This document shows, piece by piece, positions 9,256 to 19,025 of a DNA stretch of 64,000 nt. Position 1 is the first letter of the stretch. The number at the start of each line of letters is the position of its first letter. The position numbers were made by a program, and so were the translations under genes. Below the pieces are notes generated by a model, which worked only from the letters and a program-made list of their open reading frames with translations, did not search any database and was not told where the DNA came from. Where the stretch lies: positions 25,790-89,789 of the forward strand of contig NZ_LJHQ01000056.1 in NCBI RefSeq assembly GCF_001295925.1. The letters run 5' to 3'. Source of the stretch: Allobosea sp. AAP35 (lineage in GTDB: Bacteria; Pseudomonadota; Alphaproteobacteria; Rhizobiales; Beijerinckiaceae).

Positions 9256-9267
9256 CGCTTTTTTGCT

Positions 9268-9603
9268 ATGAACCGCAGCGAGGGATGGACGGTCCAGGTT
9301 TTCAGCCATGTGGTCGAGCGCGAATTGGAAGCGTTTGCGCCTGACATCAAGGCTCGCCTGACGCGGTTCATTGAGGTGATCCAGCGCGATGGATTGCATG
9401 CGTTGCCGTTCGGCTGGATCAAGCCGCTCGGTCATGGGCTCTGGGAATTGAGATTGACAGGACGAGACGGGATCGCGCGCGCCATTTATCTGACAGCGAG
9501 CGGGCGACGCGTCGTGATCTCGCGGGGCTTCGTCAAGAAGACCGAAAAGACACCTCATCGCGAAATCGAGATCGCGCGCGAGCGGGCGAAGGACGTGACA
9601 TGA
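9268..9603 (+). CDS. HigB-like toxin, phage Gp49/RelE superfamily
   Basis: This 111-residue protein has the Gp49/DUF891 pattern: KPLGHGLWELRLTGRDGIARAIY, a short beta strand RRVVISRGFVKK, then TEKTPHREIEIARER. Family members are ribosome-dependent or free mRNA interferases of the RelE fold. It starts 12 nt after mutA and its last codons overlap the antitoxin by 4 nt (ATGA). Toxin-before-antitoxin order is typical of HigBA-like modules. The conserved basic residues of the C-terminal KKT..TP motif are intact, so it is probably active. Confidence 0.88.
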   Translation: MNRSEGWTVQVFSHVVERELEAFAPDIKARLTRFIEVIQRDGLHALPFGWIKPLGHGLWELRLTGRDGIARAIYLTASGRRVVISRGFVKKTEKTPHREIEIARERAKDVT

Positions 9604-9881
9604 GAGATTTCAGCGAATGGGCCGCCGAACAGATGAAGGACCCCGACTTCAAGCGCGAATATGACGCGCTGGAGGAGGAATTTGCCCTTCTCACCTCGCT
9701 GGCCCGGGCCCGCAACCGGGCCGGCCTGACGCAGGAAGAACTGGCGCAGCGGATGGGCACGACACAATCGGTCGTCGCCCGGCTCGAAAGCGGCCGCAGC
9801 AAGCCCTCGACCCGGACGCTGGAGCGTTACGCCAAGGCGACCGGCACCAAGCTCCGCATCACATTGGAAGCCGCCGAGTGA
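9600..9881 (+). CDS. HigA-like XRE-family antitoxin
   Basis: This 93-residue antitoxin has an acidic helical N-terminus (about 1-35) that would contact the toxin, then a Cro/CI helix-turn-helix at about 37-75: [20 protein letters not shown] followed by [20 protein letters not shown]. Family members neutralise the paired RelE-fold toxin and repress their own promoter. It overlaps the toxin gene by 4 nt and the thiD start by 4 nt (GTGA), so translation of toxin, antitoxin and ThiD is probably coupled. Confidence 0.9.
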   Translation: MRDFSEWAAEQMKDPDFKREYDALEEEFALLTSLARARNRAGLTQEELAQRMGTTQSVVARLESGRSKPSTRTLERYAKATGTKLRITLEAAE

Positions 9882-10711
9882 GCACACGCCACCCCATCGC
9901 CTTGACCATTGCCGGCTCGGATTCCAGCGGCGGCGCCGGTATCCAGGCCGATCTGAAGACCTTCGCGGCCCATCAGATCTATGGCGCCAGCGTCCTCGTC
10001 GCGCTGACGGCGCAGAACACGAAGGGCGTCAGCGCGATCCACGCCGTGCCAGCGGCTTTCGTCGCGCAGCAGATGGACGCGGTCTTCGAGGATCTCGACG
10101 TCGAGGCGGTGAAGATCGGCATGCTGGCGACGGCGGAACTGATCGAGACCGTGGCCGCGGGGCTGAAGCGCCACAAGGCGCGCAACATCGTGCTCGACCC
10201 GGTGATGATCGCGGCCTCGGGCGCGCGCTTGCTGGAGAACGAGGCGGTGGCTGCGATCCGGCGCCATCTCTTCCCGCTGGCGAGCCTGATTACGCCCAAC
10301 CTGCCGGAAGCCGCCGCTTTGCTCGGCACCAGCGTCGCTGAAACCGAGGACGCGGTCGAGCGGCAGGCCGATGCGCTGGCCGCTCTCGGCGCTTCGAATG
10401 TTCTGATCAAGGGCGGGCATGGCGGCGGCGACAGCAGCAGCGATCTTCTCCTGCTCGCGGGCGGCAGCCGCCAGCGCTTCGCGGCGCCGCGCCTGACCAC
10501 GCGCAACACCCATGGGACAGGCTGCACCCTGTCGTCCGCCATCGCCTCGGGGCTGGCGAAGGGGCTCTCGCTGCCGGAAGCCGTCGGCCATGCCAAGACC
10601 TATATCTCGGCGGCTATTGCGGCGGCCGACGAGGTTCCGGTTGGCCATGGCCACGGACCGGTGCATCATTTCCACCACTGGTGGGATCGTCAGGACGGGA
10701 GACAGCCATGA
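9878..10711 (+). CDS. thiD: Hydroxymethylpyrimidine / phosphomethylpyrimidine kinase
   Basis: This 277-residue ribokinase-family enzyme phosphorylates HMP and HMP-P for thiamine biosynthesis. N-terminal [20 protein letters not shown] binds substrate; the C-terminal anion-hole motif [15 protein letters not shown] carries the catalytic-base region; [11 protein letters not shown] is the lid/ATP-site loop. Length is normal. It starts with GTG overlapping the antitoxin stop and ends overlapping the mutB ATG. No other thi gene is nearby, so its place in a mutase operon is unusual. The C-terminus is His-rich ([13 protein letters not shown]), a feature seen in some proteobacterial ThiD proteins. Confidence 0.95.
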   Translation: MSTRHPIALTIAGSDSSGGAGIQADLKTFAAHQIYGASVLVALTAQNTKGVSAIHAVPAAFVAQQMDAVFEDLDVEAVKIGMLATAELIETVAAGLKRHKARNIVLDPVMIAASGARLLENEAVAAIRRHLFPLASLITPNLPEAAALLGTSVAETEDAVERQADALAALGASNVLIKGGHGGGDSSSDLLLLAGGSRQRFAAPRLTTRNTHGTGCTLSSAIASGLAKGLSLPEAVGHAKTYISAAIAAADEVPVGHGHGPVHHFHHWWDRQDGRQP

Positions 10712-12873
10712 CCGCCATCCCGGATTTCTCGACGCTGGCCTTCGAGGGCACTCAGGCGGCGAGCGCCTCCGCGCTGCCAGCCGGCGAGGATTGGCTGACG
10801 CCTGAGGGCATCCCGGTGAAGCCGGTCTACACGGCGCAGGATCGCGAGGGCCTGCCCTTCGTCGACACCTTGCCGGGCATCGCGCCTTATCTGCGCGGTC
10901 CCTACCCGACGATGTATGTCAACCAGCCCTGGACGATCCGGCAATATGCCGGATTCTCCACGGCCGAGGATTCAAACGCCTTCTACCGGCGCAATCTCGC
11001 CGCCGGCCAGAAGGGTCTCTCGGTCGCCTTCGATCTGGCCACCCATCGCGGCTATGATTCCGACCATCCCCGCGTTGGCGGCGACGTCGGCATGGCCGGC
11101 GTCGCGATCGACTCGATCTACGACATGCGCACGTTGTTCTCCGGCATCCCGCTCGACCAGATGAGCGTCTCGATGACGATGAATGGCGCGGTTTTGCCGG
11201 TGCTGGCGCTCTACATCGTCGCAGCGGAAGAACAGGGCGTAGCCGCAGCCAAGCTCTCGGGGACCATCCAGAACGACATCCTCAAGGAGTTCATGGTCCG
11301 CAACACCTATATCTACCCGCCCACCCCTTCGATGCGGATCATCGGCGACATCTTCTCCTACACGTCGCAGCATATGCCGAAGTTCAACTCGATCTCGATT
11401 TCCGGCTACCACATGCAGGAGGCGGGGGCGACGCAGGATCTCGAGCTCGCCTATACGCTCGCCGACGGTGTCGAATACATCCGTGCCGGCCAGCGCGCGG
11501 GCTTAGGCGTGGATGCCTTCGCGCCGCGCCTGTCCTTCTTCTGGGCGATCGGCATGAACTTCTTCATGGAGGTCGCCAAGCTGCGCGCCGGCCGGCTGAT
11601 CTGGGCCAAGCTCGTCAAGGATTTCGGCGCCACCAGCGAGAAGTCCCTGCCGCTGCGGACCCATTGCCAGACGTCCGGCTGGTCGCTGACGGCGCAGGAC
11701 GTCTTCAACAACGTGCCGCGCACGATGATCGAGGCAATGGCGGCGACGCAAGGCCATACGCAGTCGCTGCACACCAATGCGCTCGACGAGGCGCTGGCCC
11801 TGCCGACGGACTTCTCCGCCCGCATCGCCCGCAACACGCAGATCCTGCTGCAGCAGGAGAGCGGCACGACCCGGATCATCGATCCCTGGGGCGGCTCCTA
11901 TTATGTCGAGCGGCTGACGGCGGAACTCGCCAAGAAGGCCTGGGCGCATATCCAGGAGGTCGAGGCGCTCGGCGGCATGGCCAAGGCGATCGAGGCTGGC
12001 ATCCCCAAGCTGCGCATCGAGGAGGCCGCCGCCAAGACGCAGGCTCGCATCGATGGTGGGCTGCAGGCGATCATCGGCGTCAACATGTTCAAGCCCGACA
12101 ACGAGGCGTCCATCGACGTGCTCAAGGTCGACAACGCCTCGGTGCGGACGCAGCAGCTCGAAAAGCTGCGCAGGCTCAAGGCGGAGCGCAACGAGGCCGA
12201 CGTCCAGGCCGCGCTGACCGCGCTGACCGACGGCGCGCGGGGCGACGCCAACCTGCTCGACATCGCGGTGAAGGCGGCACGCGCCAAGGCGACCGTCGGC
12301 GAGATTTCCATGGCGATGGAGCAGGTCTTCGGGCGCCATCGCGCCGAGATCAAGTCGATCTCGGGCGTCTACAAGCGGGAGGTCGGCACGATGAACCCGG
12401 CGGTGATGCGCGTGCAGATGATGACGCAGGCGTTTGAAGAGGCCGATGGCCGCCGCCCGCGCATCCTCGTCGCCAAGATGGGGCAGGATGGGCATGACCG
12501 CGGCCAGAAGGTCATCGCCTCGGCCTTCGCCGATCTCGGCTTCGACGTCGATATCGGCCCGCTCTTCGCCACCCCCGACGAGGCGGCGCGCCAGGGCGTC
12601 GAGAACGACGTCCACATCATCGGCGTCTCCTCGCTCGCGGCAGGCCATCTGACGCTGGTGCCGGAACTCAAGGCGGCTCTGGCCAAGGCCGGCCGGCCCG
12701 ACATCATGATCGTGGTCGGTGGCGTCATCCCGCCGCAGGATTTCGAGGCGCTGAAGGACGCCGGTGCCGCGGCGATCTTCCCGCCGGGCACCGTCATTGC
12801 GGATGCCGCCGAGAAGCTGCTCGAGGACCTCAACACTCAGCTGGGCTACGTTCAGCGCGACGCGGCGGAGTGA
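10708..12873 (+). CDS. mutB: Methylmalonyl-CoA mutase large (catalytic) subunit
   Basis: This 721-residue catalytic subunit binds adenosylcobalamin and rearranges methylmalonyl-CoA to succinyl-CoA. The substrate barrel fills about 1-560, with [20 protein letters not shown] and [16 protein letters not shown] near the N-terminus. The cobalamin domain carries D594-G-H596-D-R-G599, the base-off/His-on motif with H596 as lower cobalt ligand, followed by GVSSLAAGH and GGVIPPQD. The start at 10708 overlaps the thiD stop (ATGA). A 12-bp hairpin follows. The GTPase chaperone meaB is about 10 kb away at 23347. Confidence 0.97.
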   Translation: MTAIPDFSTLAFEGTQAASASALPAGEDWLTPEGIPVKPVYTAQDREGLPFVDTLPGIAPYLRGPYPTMYVNQPWTIRQYAGFSTAEDSNAFYRRNLAAGQKGLSVAFDLATHRGYDSDHPRVGGDVGMAGVAIDSIYDMRTLFSGIPLDQMSVSMTMNGAVLPVLALYIVAAEEQGVAAAKLSGTIQNDILKEFMVRNTYIYPPTPSMRIIGDIFSYTSQHMPKFNSISISGYHMQEAGATQDLELAYTLADGVEYIRAGQRAGLGVDAFAPRLSFFWAIGMNFFMEVAKLRAGRLIWAKLVKDFGATSEKSLPLRTHCQTSGWSLTAQDVFNNVPRTMIEAMAATQGHTQSLHTNALDEALALPTDFSARIARNTQILLQQESGTTRIIDPWGGSYYVERLTAELAKKAWAHIQEVEALGGMAKAIEAGIPKLRIEEAAAKTQARIDGGLQAIIGVNMFKPDNEASIDVLKVDNASVRTQQLEKLRRLKAERNEADVQAALTALTDGARGDANLLDIAVKAARAKATVGEISMAMEQVFGRHRAEIKSISGVYKREVGTMNPAVMRVQMMTQAFEEADGRRPRILVAKMGQDGHDRGQKVIASAFADLGFDVDIGPLFATPDEAARQGVENDVHIIGVSSLAAGHLTLVPELKAALAKAGRPDIMIVVGGVIPPQDFEALKDAGAAAIFPPGTVIADAAEKLLEDLNTQLGYVQRDAAE

Positions 12874-12875
12874 AA

Positions 12876-12902
12876 GACAGGCGCGACCGGGTCGTGCCTG
12901 TC
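12876..12902 (+). terminator. Stem-loop after mutB
   Basis: GACAGGCGCGAC pairs with GTCGTGCCTGTC (one G-U) around a CGG loop, 3 nt after the mutB stop. This probably ends the mutA-TA-thiD-mutB transcript, although no clear T-tract follows. The downstream gene is convergent. Confidence 0.65.
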
Positions 12903-12929
12903 CATGATCACGGGCGTCGCTGCGCGACG

Positions 12930-13211
12930 TCAGCGCCAGCCGTGACCATAGCCATAGCCGTAACGCGGCGGGGGCGGCGGCGGGCGGAAGCCGTAGCCGT
13001 CATGATAGCGCTGCCAGTGGCGGCGGCCCCAATAGCCATGGACGACAGGCGGCGGCGGACGCCAACCATGGGCCGGCGGGCCGTAATAGCCGCGCTCGTA
13101 GCGGCCACCGAAAGCCTCCGCCGGGCTGACGGTGGTGAGGCTGGCGGTGGCGAAGACGGCGGCGCCGATGGCAAGGCTGGCCAGGCTGGTCGCGGCGAAT
13201 GTGCGGAACAT
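12930..13211 (-). CDS. Small secreted Gly/Tyr/Pro/His-rich protein
   Basis: The 93-residue product has a clear signal peptide (MFRTFAATSLASLAIGAAVF, then ATASLTTVSPAEA, cleavage about residue 33). The mature part is short, aromatic and basic: GGRYERGYYGPPAHGW, WGRRHWQRYHDGYG, six consecutive prolines and a YGYGYGHGWR tail. Such small envelope proteins are common in Rhizobiales; none has a defined role that I can assign. ATG 13211 is chosen because it begins the signal peptide and follows GAGGA. Confidence 0.7.
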   Translation of the reverse strand: MFRTFAATSLASLAIGAAVFATASLTTVSPAEAFGGRYERGYYGPPAHGWRPPPPVVHGYWGRRHWQRYHDGYGFRPPPPPPRYGYGYGHGWR

Positions 13212-13312
13212 GGTCCTCGTCCTGTGTGGTGGCCCAGGGGACATCCCTTGCCTGACACGGACATTCACTGATCGCGCCTGAACGGCATTTGAGGCCGCCA
13301 TTCACCTCTGGT

Positions 13313-14101
13313 TTAGCTGCCCGCCACCTGCCGGCGCTTCAGCAACAGCGAGGCGGAAATCACGGCCAGCGCGACGGCGCCGATCATCAGTGTGCAGGCG
13401 GCGTTGATCTCCGGCGAGACGCCGAGCCTGATCGCCGAATAGAGCCGCATCGGCAGGGTCGTCGCGCCGGGACCAGTGGTGAAACTGGCGATGACGAGAT
13501 CGTCGAGCGAGAGCGTGAAGGCCAGCATCCAGGCGGCGGCGACAGCCGGCCAGATCAGCGGCAGCGTGACGGTCCAGAAGGTGACGAGCGGCGTGGCGCC
13601 GAGATCGCGTGCGGCCTCCTCCAGTGAGCGGTCGAAGCCGGCGAGCCGCGCCTGCACGACGATGCAGGCGAAGCCGAGGCCGAAGGTCGCGTGGGCGATC
13701 GTCACCGTCCAGAAGCCGCGTTCGACATCGGCCGCCACAAACAGCAGCAGGAGCGATAGGCCCGTGATCACCTCGGGCATGACCAGCGGCGCCAGCACCA
13801 TGCCGGAGAACAAAAGCCGCCCCTGGAACCGGCCATGCCGCACCAGCGCGAGCGCAGCCAGCGTACCGAGCCCGGCCGCGAGCGTCGCGGAGACGAAGGC
13901 GAGCCTGACGCTCAGCCAGGCGGCGTCGAGCAAGGGCTGGTTCGACAGCAGGGAGCCATACCAATGCGTCGAGAACCCGCCCCAGACCGTGACCAGCCGC
14001 GAGGCGTTGAAGGAATAGGCGACGAGCGCCAGGATCGGCAGATAGAGGAAGGCGAAGCCGACGACGAGGGCGAGGATCAGGCCGGGGCCGAGCCGCTTCA
14101 T
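13313..14101 (-). CDS. potI: Polyamine ABC transporter permease, PotI-type
   Basis: This 262-residue inner-membrane permease has six hydrophobic segments, beginning with LILALVVGFAFLYLPILALV. The EAA loop that docks the ATPase reads EEAARDLGATPLVTFWTVTL. It is the last gene of a minus-strand potFGHI-type operon and overlaps potH by 4 nt. The conserved FxxxWYxxL segment after TM1 is present (FSTHWYGSLL). The substrate is inferred to be putrescine or another polyamine from the whole operon, especially the PotF-like binding protein. Confidence 0.9.
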   Translation of the reverse strand: MKRLGPGLILALVVGFAFLYLPILALVAYSFNASRLVTVWGGFSTHWYGSLLSNQPLLDAAWLSVRLAFVSATLAAGLGTLAALALVRHGRFQGRLLFSGMVLAPLVMPEVITGLSLLLLFVAADVERGFWTVTIAHATFGLGFACIVVQARLAGFDRSLEEAARDLGATPLVTFWTVTLPLIWPAVAAAWMLAFTLSLDDLVIASFTTGPGATTLPMRLYSAIRLGVSPEINAACTLMIGAVALAVISASLLLKRRQVAGS

Positions 14102-14997
14102 GGGCCGCCCCGCGCCAGCCTGGCTTGCTGAAGCAGCGCCAGCGGCAGGACGAGCACGACCAGCAGCACGATCGCGACGGCTGAGGCGAGCGGCCAGTCG
14201 CGCGATGCGAAGGTGGTCCAGAGCAGATTTCCGATCAACGTGGTATCCGGCCCGCCGAGCAGATCGGGGATCACGAATTCCCCCACCGAGGGGATGAAGA
14301 CGAGCGCGGCGCCCGCGAAAAGACCGGGCAGCGACAGCGGCAGAGTCACGGTGAGGAAGGCCGTCGCGGGTGTCGCACCGAGATCGGCCGCCGCTTCGAG
14401 CAGGCTGCGATCGAGCTTCTCCAGCGTCGCGTAGAGCGGCAGCACCATGAAGGGCAGATAGGAATAGACCATGCCGATCAGGACGGCGGCCTCGGTGTTC
14501 AGAAGCCGTAAGGGTTCGCTGGTCAGGCCGAGGCTACCCAGCATCATGTCGAGCAGGCCGTCGGGCCGCAGGATGCCGATCCAGGCGTAGACCCGGATCA
14601 GAAACGAGGTCCAGAAGGGCAGCACCACCAACACCAGCAGGACGGGCCGCCAGTGCCGGGGCGCGGCCGCCATGGCATAGGCGAGCGGGTAGCCGATCGC
14701 GAGCGCGATCAGCGTCGTCAGCGCCGCGACGCGCAGCGAGTAAAGGTAGCTCTGCCCGTAGAGGGAATCCTCGGCGAGCAGGCGGAAGTTCTCGAGATCG
14801 AGCCGGGCGAAAAATTCTCCCAGTCTCGCCAAGCCTTCGAAATGCGGCGCATAGGGCGGCAGCGCGGTATCCGCATCCGACAATGCCATGCGCAGCACCA
14901 TCGCAAAGGGCGCGAGGAAGAACAGCAGCAGCCAGAGATAGGGCGCAGCCACCAGGAGCCGGCCGAGACGCGCAGGCGGTGCGACCGGCGCGCTCAT
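14098..14997 (-). CDS. potH: Polyamine ABC transporter permease, PotH-type
   Basis: This 299-residue permease has six predicted transmembrane segments, starting with PYLWLLLFFLAPFAMVLRMA, and an EAA loop LLEAAADLGATPATAFLTVT. The characteristic WTSFLIRVYAWIGIL segment of PotB/PotH proteins is present. It pairs with PotI to form the channel and overlaps both potG and potI by 4 nt, indicating translational coupling. Confidence 0.92.
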   Translation of the reverse strand: MSAPVAPPARLGRLLVAAPYLWLLLFFLAPFAMVLRMALSDADTALPPYAPHFEGLARLGEFFARLDLENFRLLAEDSLYGQSYLYSLRVAALTTLIALAIGYPLAYAMAAAPRHWRPVLLVLVVLPFWTSFLIRVYAWIGILRPDGLLDMMLGSLGLTSEPLRLLNTEAAVLIGMVYSYLPFMVLPLYATLEKLDRSLLEAAADLGATPATAFLTVTLPLSLPGLFAGAALVFIPSVGEFVIPDLLGGPDTTLIGNLLWTTFASRDWPLASAVAIVLLVVLVLPLALLQQARLARGGP

Positions 14998-16148
14998 GGC
15001 GGCAGCACCAGTCCGGCCTCGACGTCCCAGGAGAGCCAGACTTGATCTTCCCAGGCGAAGGGCCGCGCCGCGCGGCGGGTGCGGTTCGTCAGCGCGACCT
15101 TGAGCAACTGGCCTTGATCCCCGCCGACCATGACCTGCACCATGGTGACGTCGCCGAGATAGCCGATATCCCAGATTTCGCCCGCGACCTTGTTGAGGTC
15201 GCCTGCCGGCTCGTCATGGCTGAGCTCGATCTTCTCAGGACGCAGACCAATGAGGACCGGAGCGCCGATCGCGAGAGTCGGCCGCTCCTCGTCGAGTTCG
15301 ACCGTCCCAGTGATCCCTGTCTCGACCTTGACAAGATCGCCTTCGATCGACGCAACGCGCCCCTCGAGAATATTGATGTCGCCGACGAACTCCGCGACGT
15401 AACGGTTGGCCGGCGCCTCGTAGATCACGTCCGGTGGGCCGATCTGGACGAGCCGGCCCTGGTCCATCACCGCCATGCGGTCGGACATGGTCATGGCCTC
15501 GTCCTGGTCATGCGTCACGACCATGAAGGTCGTGCCGAGTTTGCTCTGGAGGTCCATCAACTCGAACTGAGTCGCCTCGCGCAGCTTGCGATCCAGTGCC
15601 GCCATCGGCTCGTCGAGCAGCAGCAGCTTCGGACGTTTGGCGAGCGCGCGCGCCAGCGCGACACGCTGACGCTGGCCGCCCGAAAGCTGGTCGGGCTTGC
15701 GGCGACCAAGCCCGTCGAGCTTGACCAGCGCGAGCATCTCCTCGACGCGGCGGGCAATCTCGGCGCGCGGTAGACCCTCGCGCTTCAGCCCATAGGCGAT
15801 GTTGTCGGCGACGCTGAGATGGGGGAAGAGCGCATAGGACTGGAACATCATGTTGACCGGGCGCAGATGCGGCGGCACGGCCGTGATGTCGACGCCGTCG
15901 AGCAGGATCTGGCCCTCATCGGGCGTCTCGAAGCCCGCCAGCATCCGCATCAGCGTGGTCTTGCCGCAACCGGAGGGACCCAGCAGCGCGAAGAATTCGC
16001 GCGGGTAGAGCGAGAGCGAGACATCGCAAACCGCCGTGACTGCGCCGAAGCGCTTCGTGACGCCCCGGAACTCGATGATCGGCTTGGCGTTCGTGTCGTC
16101 CCACGGTTGGAAGGCGCGGCGCAGGCTGCCAGGCGATGCCTTGCGCAT
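14994..16148 (-). CDS. potG: Polyamine ABC transporter ATP-binding protein, PotG/PotA-type
   Basis: This 384-residue ATPase has Walker A LGPSGCGKTTL, signature LSGGQRQRVALARAL, Walker B LLLLDEPMAALD and the H-loop VTHDQDEAM, followed by a C-terminal TOBE domain (about 290-384) typical of the polyamine/spermidine class. The start is taken at ATG 16148 (MRKASPGSLRRAF); the open frame upstream is a shadow of the binding-protein gene. It lies 26 nt after the potF stop. Confidence 0.93.
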   Translation of the reverse strand: MRKASPGSLRRAFQPWDDTNAKPIIEFRGVTKRFGAVTAVCDVSLSLYPREFFALLGPSGCGKTTLMRMLAGFETPDEGQILLDGVDITAVPPHLRPVNMMFQSYALFPHLSVADNIAYGLKREGLPRAEIARRVEEMLALVKLDGLGRRKPDQLSGGQRQRVALARALAKRPKLLLLDEPMAALDRKLREATQFELMDLQSKLGTTFMVVTHDQDEAMTMSDRMAVMDQGRLVQIGPPDVIYEAPANRYVAEFVGDINILEGRVASIEGDLVKVETGITGTVELDEERPTLAIGAPVLIGLRPEKIELSHDEPAGDLNKVAGEIWDIGYLGDVTMVQVMVGGDQGQLLKVALTNRTRRAARPFAWEDQVWLSWDVEAGLVLPP

Positions 16149-16174
16149 GGTAGCAGCGCCCCGTCTGTCGTCGC

Positions 16175-17287
16175 TCACTTGCCGGTTTTCACCCGCGTCC
16201 AGAGCCGGTTGACCAGCCGCTGCGACTTCTGGTCGTAGGGTGTGATCGTGTAGAGGCGGCCCATCACCGCCTCGGGCGGGTAGATGCCGGGATTGTCGCG
16301 CACCGAGGCCGAAAGCAGCGGCTTGGAGGCGAGGTTGCCATTCGCATACTGGATGAAGTCCGAGTTCTTCGCTGCCATTTCCGGTCGGTTGACGAAATCG
16401 ATGAACTTCAGCGCCGCCTCGGGATTGGCGGCATCCTTGGGAACGACGAAGGAATCGAACCACATCAGCGCGCCCTCCTTCGGGATCGCATAGGCGATCT
16501 CGACCTTGTTCTTGGCTTCTTCAGCCCGCTTCTTCGCCTGCAGCACATCGCCCGAATAGCCGACGGCAAGGCAGATATCGCCATTGGCGAGCGCGTTGAT
16601 GTATTCCGAGGAGTGGAATTTCTGGATATGCGGACGGATCTTGCGCAGCAGATCGCCGGCCTTGTTGAGATCGGCCTCCACCTTGGAATCCGGGTTCAAC
16701 CCGAGATAGCGCAGCGCTGCCGGGAACATCTCCTCGACCGCATCGAGGACATGGACACCGCAGTTGGAGAGCTTCTTGAGCTGGTCGGGCTCGAAGAGGA
16801 TCTTCCAGCTGTCGATGACCGCGTCGGGGCCGAGGCGCTCCCTGATCTTGCCGACGTTGTAGCCGATCCCGGTCGTACCCCACATGTAGTTCACGGCGTG
16901 CTTGTTGCCGGGGTCGTATTTGGCCAGCCGTCCCTGGATCTCGGGCCAGGCATGTTTGAGGTTTGGCACCTTGGCGGCGTCGATCGGCGCGTAGAGCCCG
17001 AGCGGAATATGGCGCGGCAGGAAGGACGCCGTCACGACGATCAGGTCGTAACCCGTCTTGCCGGCGAGCAGCTTGGTCTCCACCGTCTCCATCTGGTCGA
17101 AGGTGTCGTAGACGACGGTGATGCCGGTTTCCTTCTTGAAGGCGTCGAGAACCTCGGGGTCGACATAGTCCGACCAGTTGTAGATGCGCAGTTCCTTGCC
17201 CTGCGCCGCCGCGGGGCCCGCCGCCAGAAGCGAAAGCGCCAGCGCCGCACCCGATACGATCCCCTTCAGCCAAGCACGCTTCGTCAT
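16175..17287 (-). CDS. potF: Polyamine (putrescine) ABC transporter periplasmic binding protein
   Basis: This 370-residue secreted binding protein has a Sec signal peptide ending AAGPAAAQG (about residue 29). The mature start KELRIYNWSDYVDPEVLDAF is the hallmark of PotD/PotF proteins, with FDQMETVETKLLAGKTGYDL and later VGYSGDVLQAKKRAEE. It captures polyamine in the periplasm for PotGHI. It is the first gene of the operon; 130 bp separate it from the divergent DUF3750 gene, a region that must hold both promoters, although I see no clear boxes. Confidence 0.92.
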   Translation of the reverse strand: MTKRAWLKGIVSGAALALSLLAAGPAAAQGKELRIYNWSDYVDPEVLDAFKKETGITVVYDTFDQMETVETKLLAGKTGYDLIVVTASFLPRHIPLGLYAPIDAAKVPNLKHAWPEIQGRLAKYDPGNKHAVNYMWGTTGIGYNVGKIRERLGPDAVIDSWKILFEPDQLKKLSNCGVHVLDAVEEMFPAALRYLGLNPDSKVEADLNKAGDLLRKIRPHIQKFHSSEYINALANGDICLAVGYSGDVLQAKKRAEEAKNKVEIAYAIPKEGALMWFDSFVVPKDAANPEAALKFIDFVNRPEMAAKNSDFIQYANGNLASKPLLSASVRDNPGIYPPEAVMGRLYTITPYDQKSQRLVNRLWTRVKTGK

Positions 17288-17417
17288 GATCCGTTCGATT
17301 CCCCCTGAGCCAGACGGCACTGAGGCTAGCAGCTTGGCGGCGCGCCTCAAGCCGTTGTGATCCTGCCGTGCTGTCCACGACCTTGCGATGCAACATGGCT
17401 GCCACATATCAAGGGTC

Positions 17418-18170
17418 ATGCGCGCCGCCCGCCTCGTTCCCCTGCTCTTCCTGCTGCTGTTCATCCTTCCCCTGCTGACGCATGCGGCCTGGTGGTCGAT
17501 GCAGGGCATGGCGGAGGATTGGCGGCGGGCTGACTGGTCGAGCGCGAAACTGCTTCCGGCGGCCTCCACGGAGCCCGAGGCGACCGTCCATGTCTTCGCC
17601 GCGCGCGTCGGCCGCTGGCGCGGCGTCTTCGCGCATCATTCCTGGGTCGTGGTGAAGGAGCCCGGCGCCAGCGCCTATACGCGCTTCGACGTGGTCGGCT
17701 GGGGCACGCCCGTGCGCGTCAACCATCGCGAGGCGGATGGGCGCTGGTACGGCAACCTGCCTGAACTCGTCACCGAGATCCGGGGCGCGGCGGCGGAACA
17801 GCTCATCCCGCGCATCCGCGCGGCGGTGAAAAGCTATGCCTATGTGACGCCCGGCAGTTACAAGGCATGGCCCGGTCCAAACTCGAACAGCTTCGTCCAG
17901 CATGTCATGGCCGAGGTCCCCGAACTCGCCCAAGCCCTGCCGCCGACCGCGATCGGCAAGGATTTTCGCGAGGATGGGCTCTACGCCGGGCTCACTCCGA
18001 GCCGCACGGGCGTGCAGGCTTCGCTCTATGGGCTCGCGGGCGTGACGATCGGCTGGGTTGAAGGCGTCGAGGTCAATCTGCTGGGACTCGTCGCCGGGTT
18101 CGACCTGCGCAGCCCGGCCCTGAAGCTGCCGGGCTGGGGGCGGGTCAGCCCATTGAGCCTGTTCGCCTAG
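17418..18170 (+). CDS. DUF3750 membrane-anchored/secreted protein
   Basis: This protein has about 250 residues. An N-terminal hydrophobic helix (LVPLLFLLLFILPLLTHAA) acts as signal or anchor. The DUF3750 core follows: HSWVVVKEPG, FDVVGWGTPV, WPGPNSNSFVQHV and PPTAIGKDF. Its HSW and NSNSF motifs recall cysteine-peptidase-like NlpC/DUF folds but no function is established. ATG 17418 has AAGGG close upstream; ATG 17388 is an alternative 10 codons earlier. It is transcribed divergently from potF and converges on the lytic transglycosylase. Confidence 0.8.
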   Translation: MRAARLVPLLFLLLFILPLLTHAAWWSMQGMAEDWRRADWSSAKLLPAASTEPEATVHVFAARVGRWRGVFAHHSWVVVKEPGASAYTRFDVVGWGTPVRVNHREADGRWYGNLPELVTEIRGAAAEQLIPRIRAAVKSYAYVTPGSYKAWPGPNSNSFVQHVMAEVPELAQALPPTAIGKDFREDGLYAGLTPSRTGVQASLYGLAGVTIGWVEGVEVNLLGLVAGFDLRSPALKLPGWGRVSPLSLFA

Positions 18171-18182
18171 CCCCGACGAACC

Positions 18183-19025
18183 CTAATTCCGCAGCACCGC
18201 GCAGTTGCCGCCGGCGCGCCTGAGCCGCTCGCAGAAGGCGCTGGCCTCGCGCGCCGTCTGGGCCGGCAGGCGGACGCGGTAGAATGGCGCGCGGCCTCGC
18301 CCCGCAATGCGTGAGCCGAGGATCAATGTCGGCCGGTCGGCCAGAAGCGAGGCAAAGCGCTGGGCGACCGCCTGGTAGGAACGGATGGCACGGGCCTTGG
18401 AGACGTTGCCGGCAAGCTGGACGCCGAACGGCGCGTAGACGCCCTCGATCAGAGCGGGCGGCGCCGAGCGCCGGATCGAAGCGACGGTCGCCAGGCAGTC
18501 GGTCTTGTCCGTCGTCGGATCGAGAGACATGTCCCCGGCACCGGGGCGCCAGTCCTCGACACTGCGGCCGGTGATGAAGCGGACATAGGCTTGCGTTTCC
18601 AGCGGCAGGCTGCCGCCCTGTCCCAGCCAGCGCGACACCCGGCCCGGCCCCGCATTATAGGCGGCCGCGGCCAGGCCGAGATTGCCGAACTGGCCCTTTA
18701 AAGCGGCGAGGTAGGCGGCCGATGCCGGGATCGCGGCTTCGGGATCGAACGGATCGGCCAGCCCCCGCTCGCTGGCCGTGCCGGGCATGAACTGAGCGAC
18801 GCCTTGCGCTCCAGCGGAACTGGTGACGTTGGGCCGGAAGCTGCTTTCGCGCCAGATCAGCCGGGTGAAGAAGGAGACCGGCAGCTTGCTGTCGAGGGCC
18901 GCCCGCTCGATCAGCCGGCAGATCGTTTCCGCGATGCTTTCCTGCGGCTCGGACGCGAGGGCCGGCTGGGCCGCGCAGGACGCGACCCAGGCGAGTGCGC
19001 CACAGAGCGCCGCCGCTCGCCTCAC
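18183..19025 (-). CDS. Lytic transglycosylase (SLT domain) with SPOR-like C-terminus
   Basis: This 280-residue periplasmic muramidase has a signal peptide MRRAAALCGALAWVASC ending PALAS. The SLT domain carries the catalytic Glu in IWRESSFRPN, then GAQGVAQFMPGTA and AAYNAGPGRV. The last about 40 residues, FYRVRLPAQTAREASAFCER and GGNCAVLRN, look like a SPOR repeat that binds denuded septal glycans. It starts with GTG overlapping the lyase stop (GTGA), so it is coupled to the upstream PLP-lyase gene. The cysteine pair in the SPOR part could form a disulfide. Confidence 0.88.
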   Translation of the reverse strand: MRRAAALCGALAWVASCAAQPALASEPQESIAETICRLIERAALDSKLPVSFFTRLIWRESSFRPNVTSSAGAQGVAQFMPGTASERGLADPFDPEAAIPASAAYLAALKGQFGNLGLAAAAYNAGPGRVSRWLGQGGSLPLETQAYVRFITGRSVEDWRPGAGDMSLDPTTDKTDCLATVASIRRSAPPALIEGVYAPFGVQLAGNVSKARAIRSYQAVAQRFASLLADRPTLILGSRIAGRGRAPFYRVRLPAQTAREASAFCERLRRAGGNCAVLRN

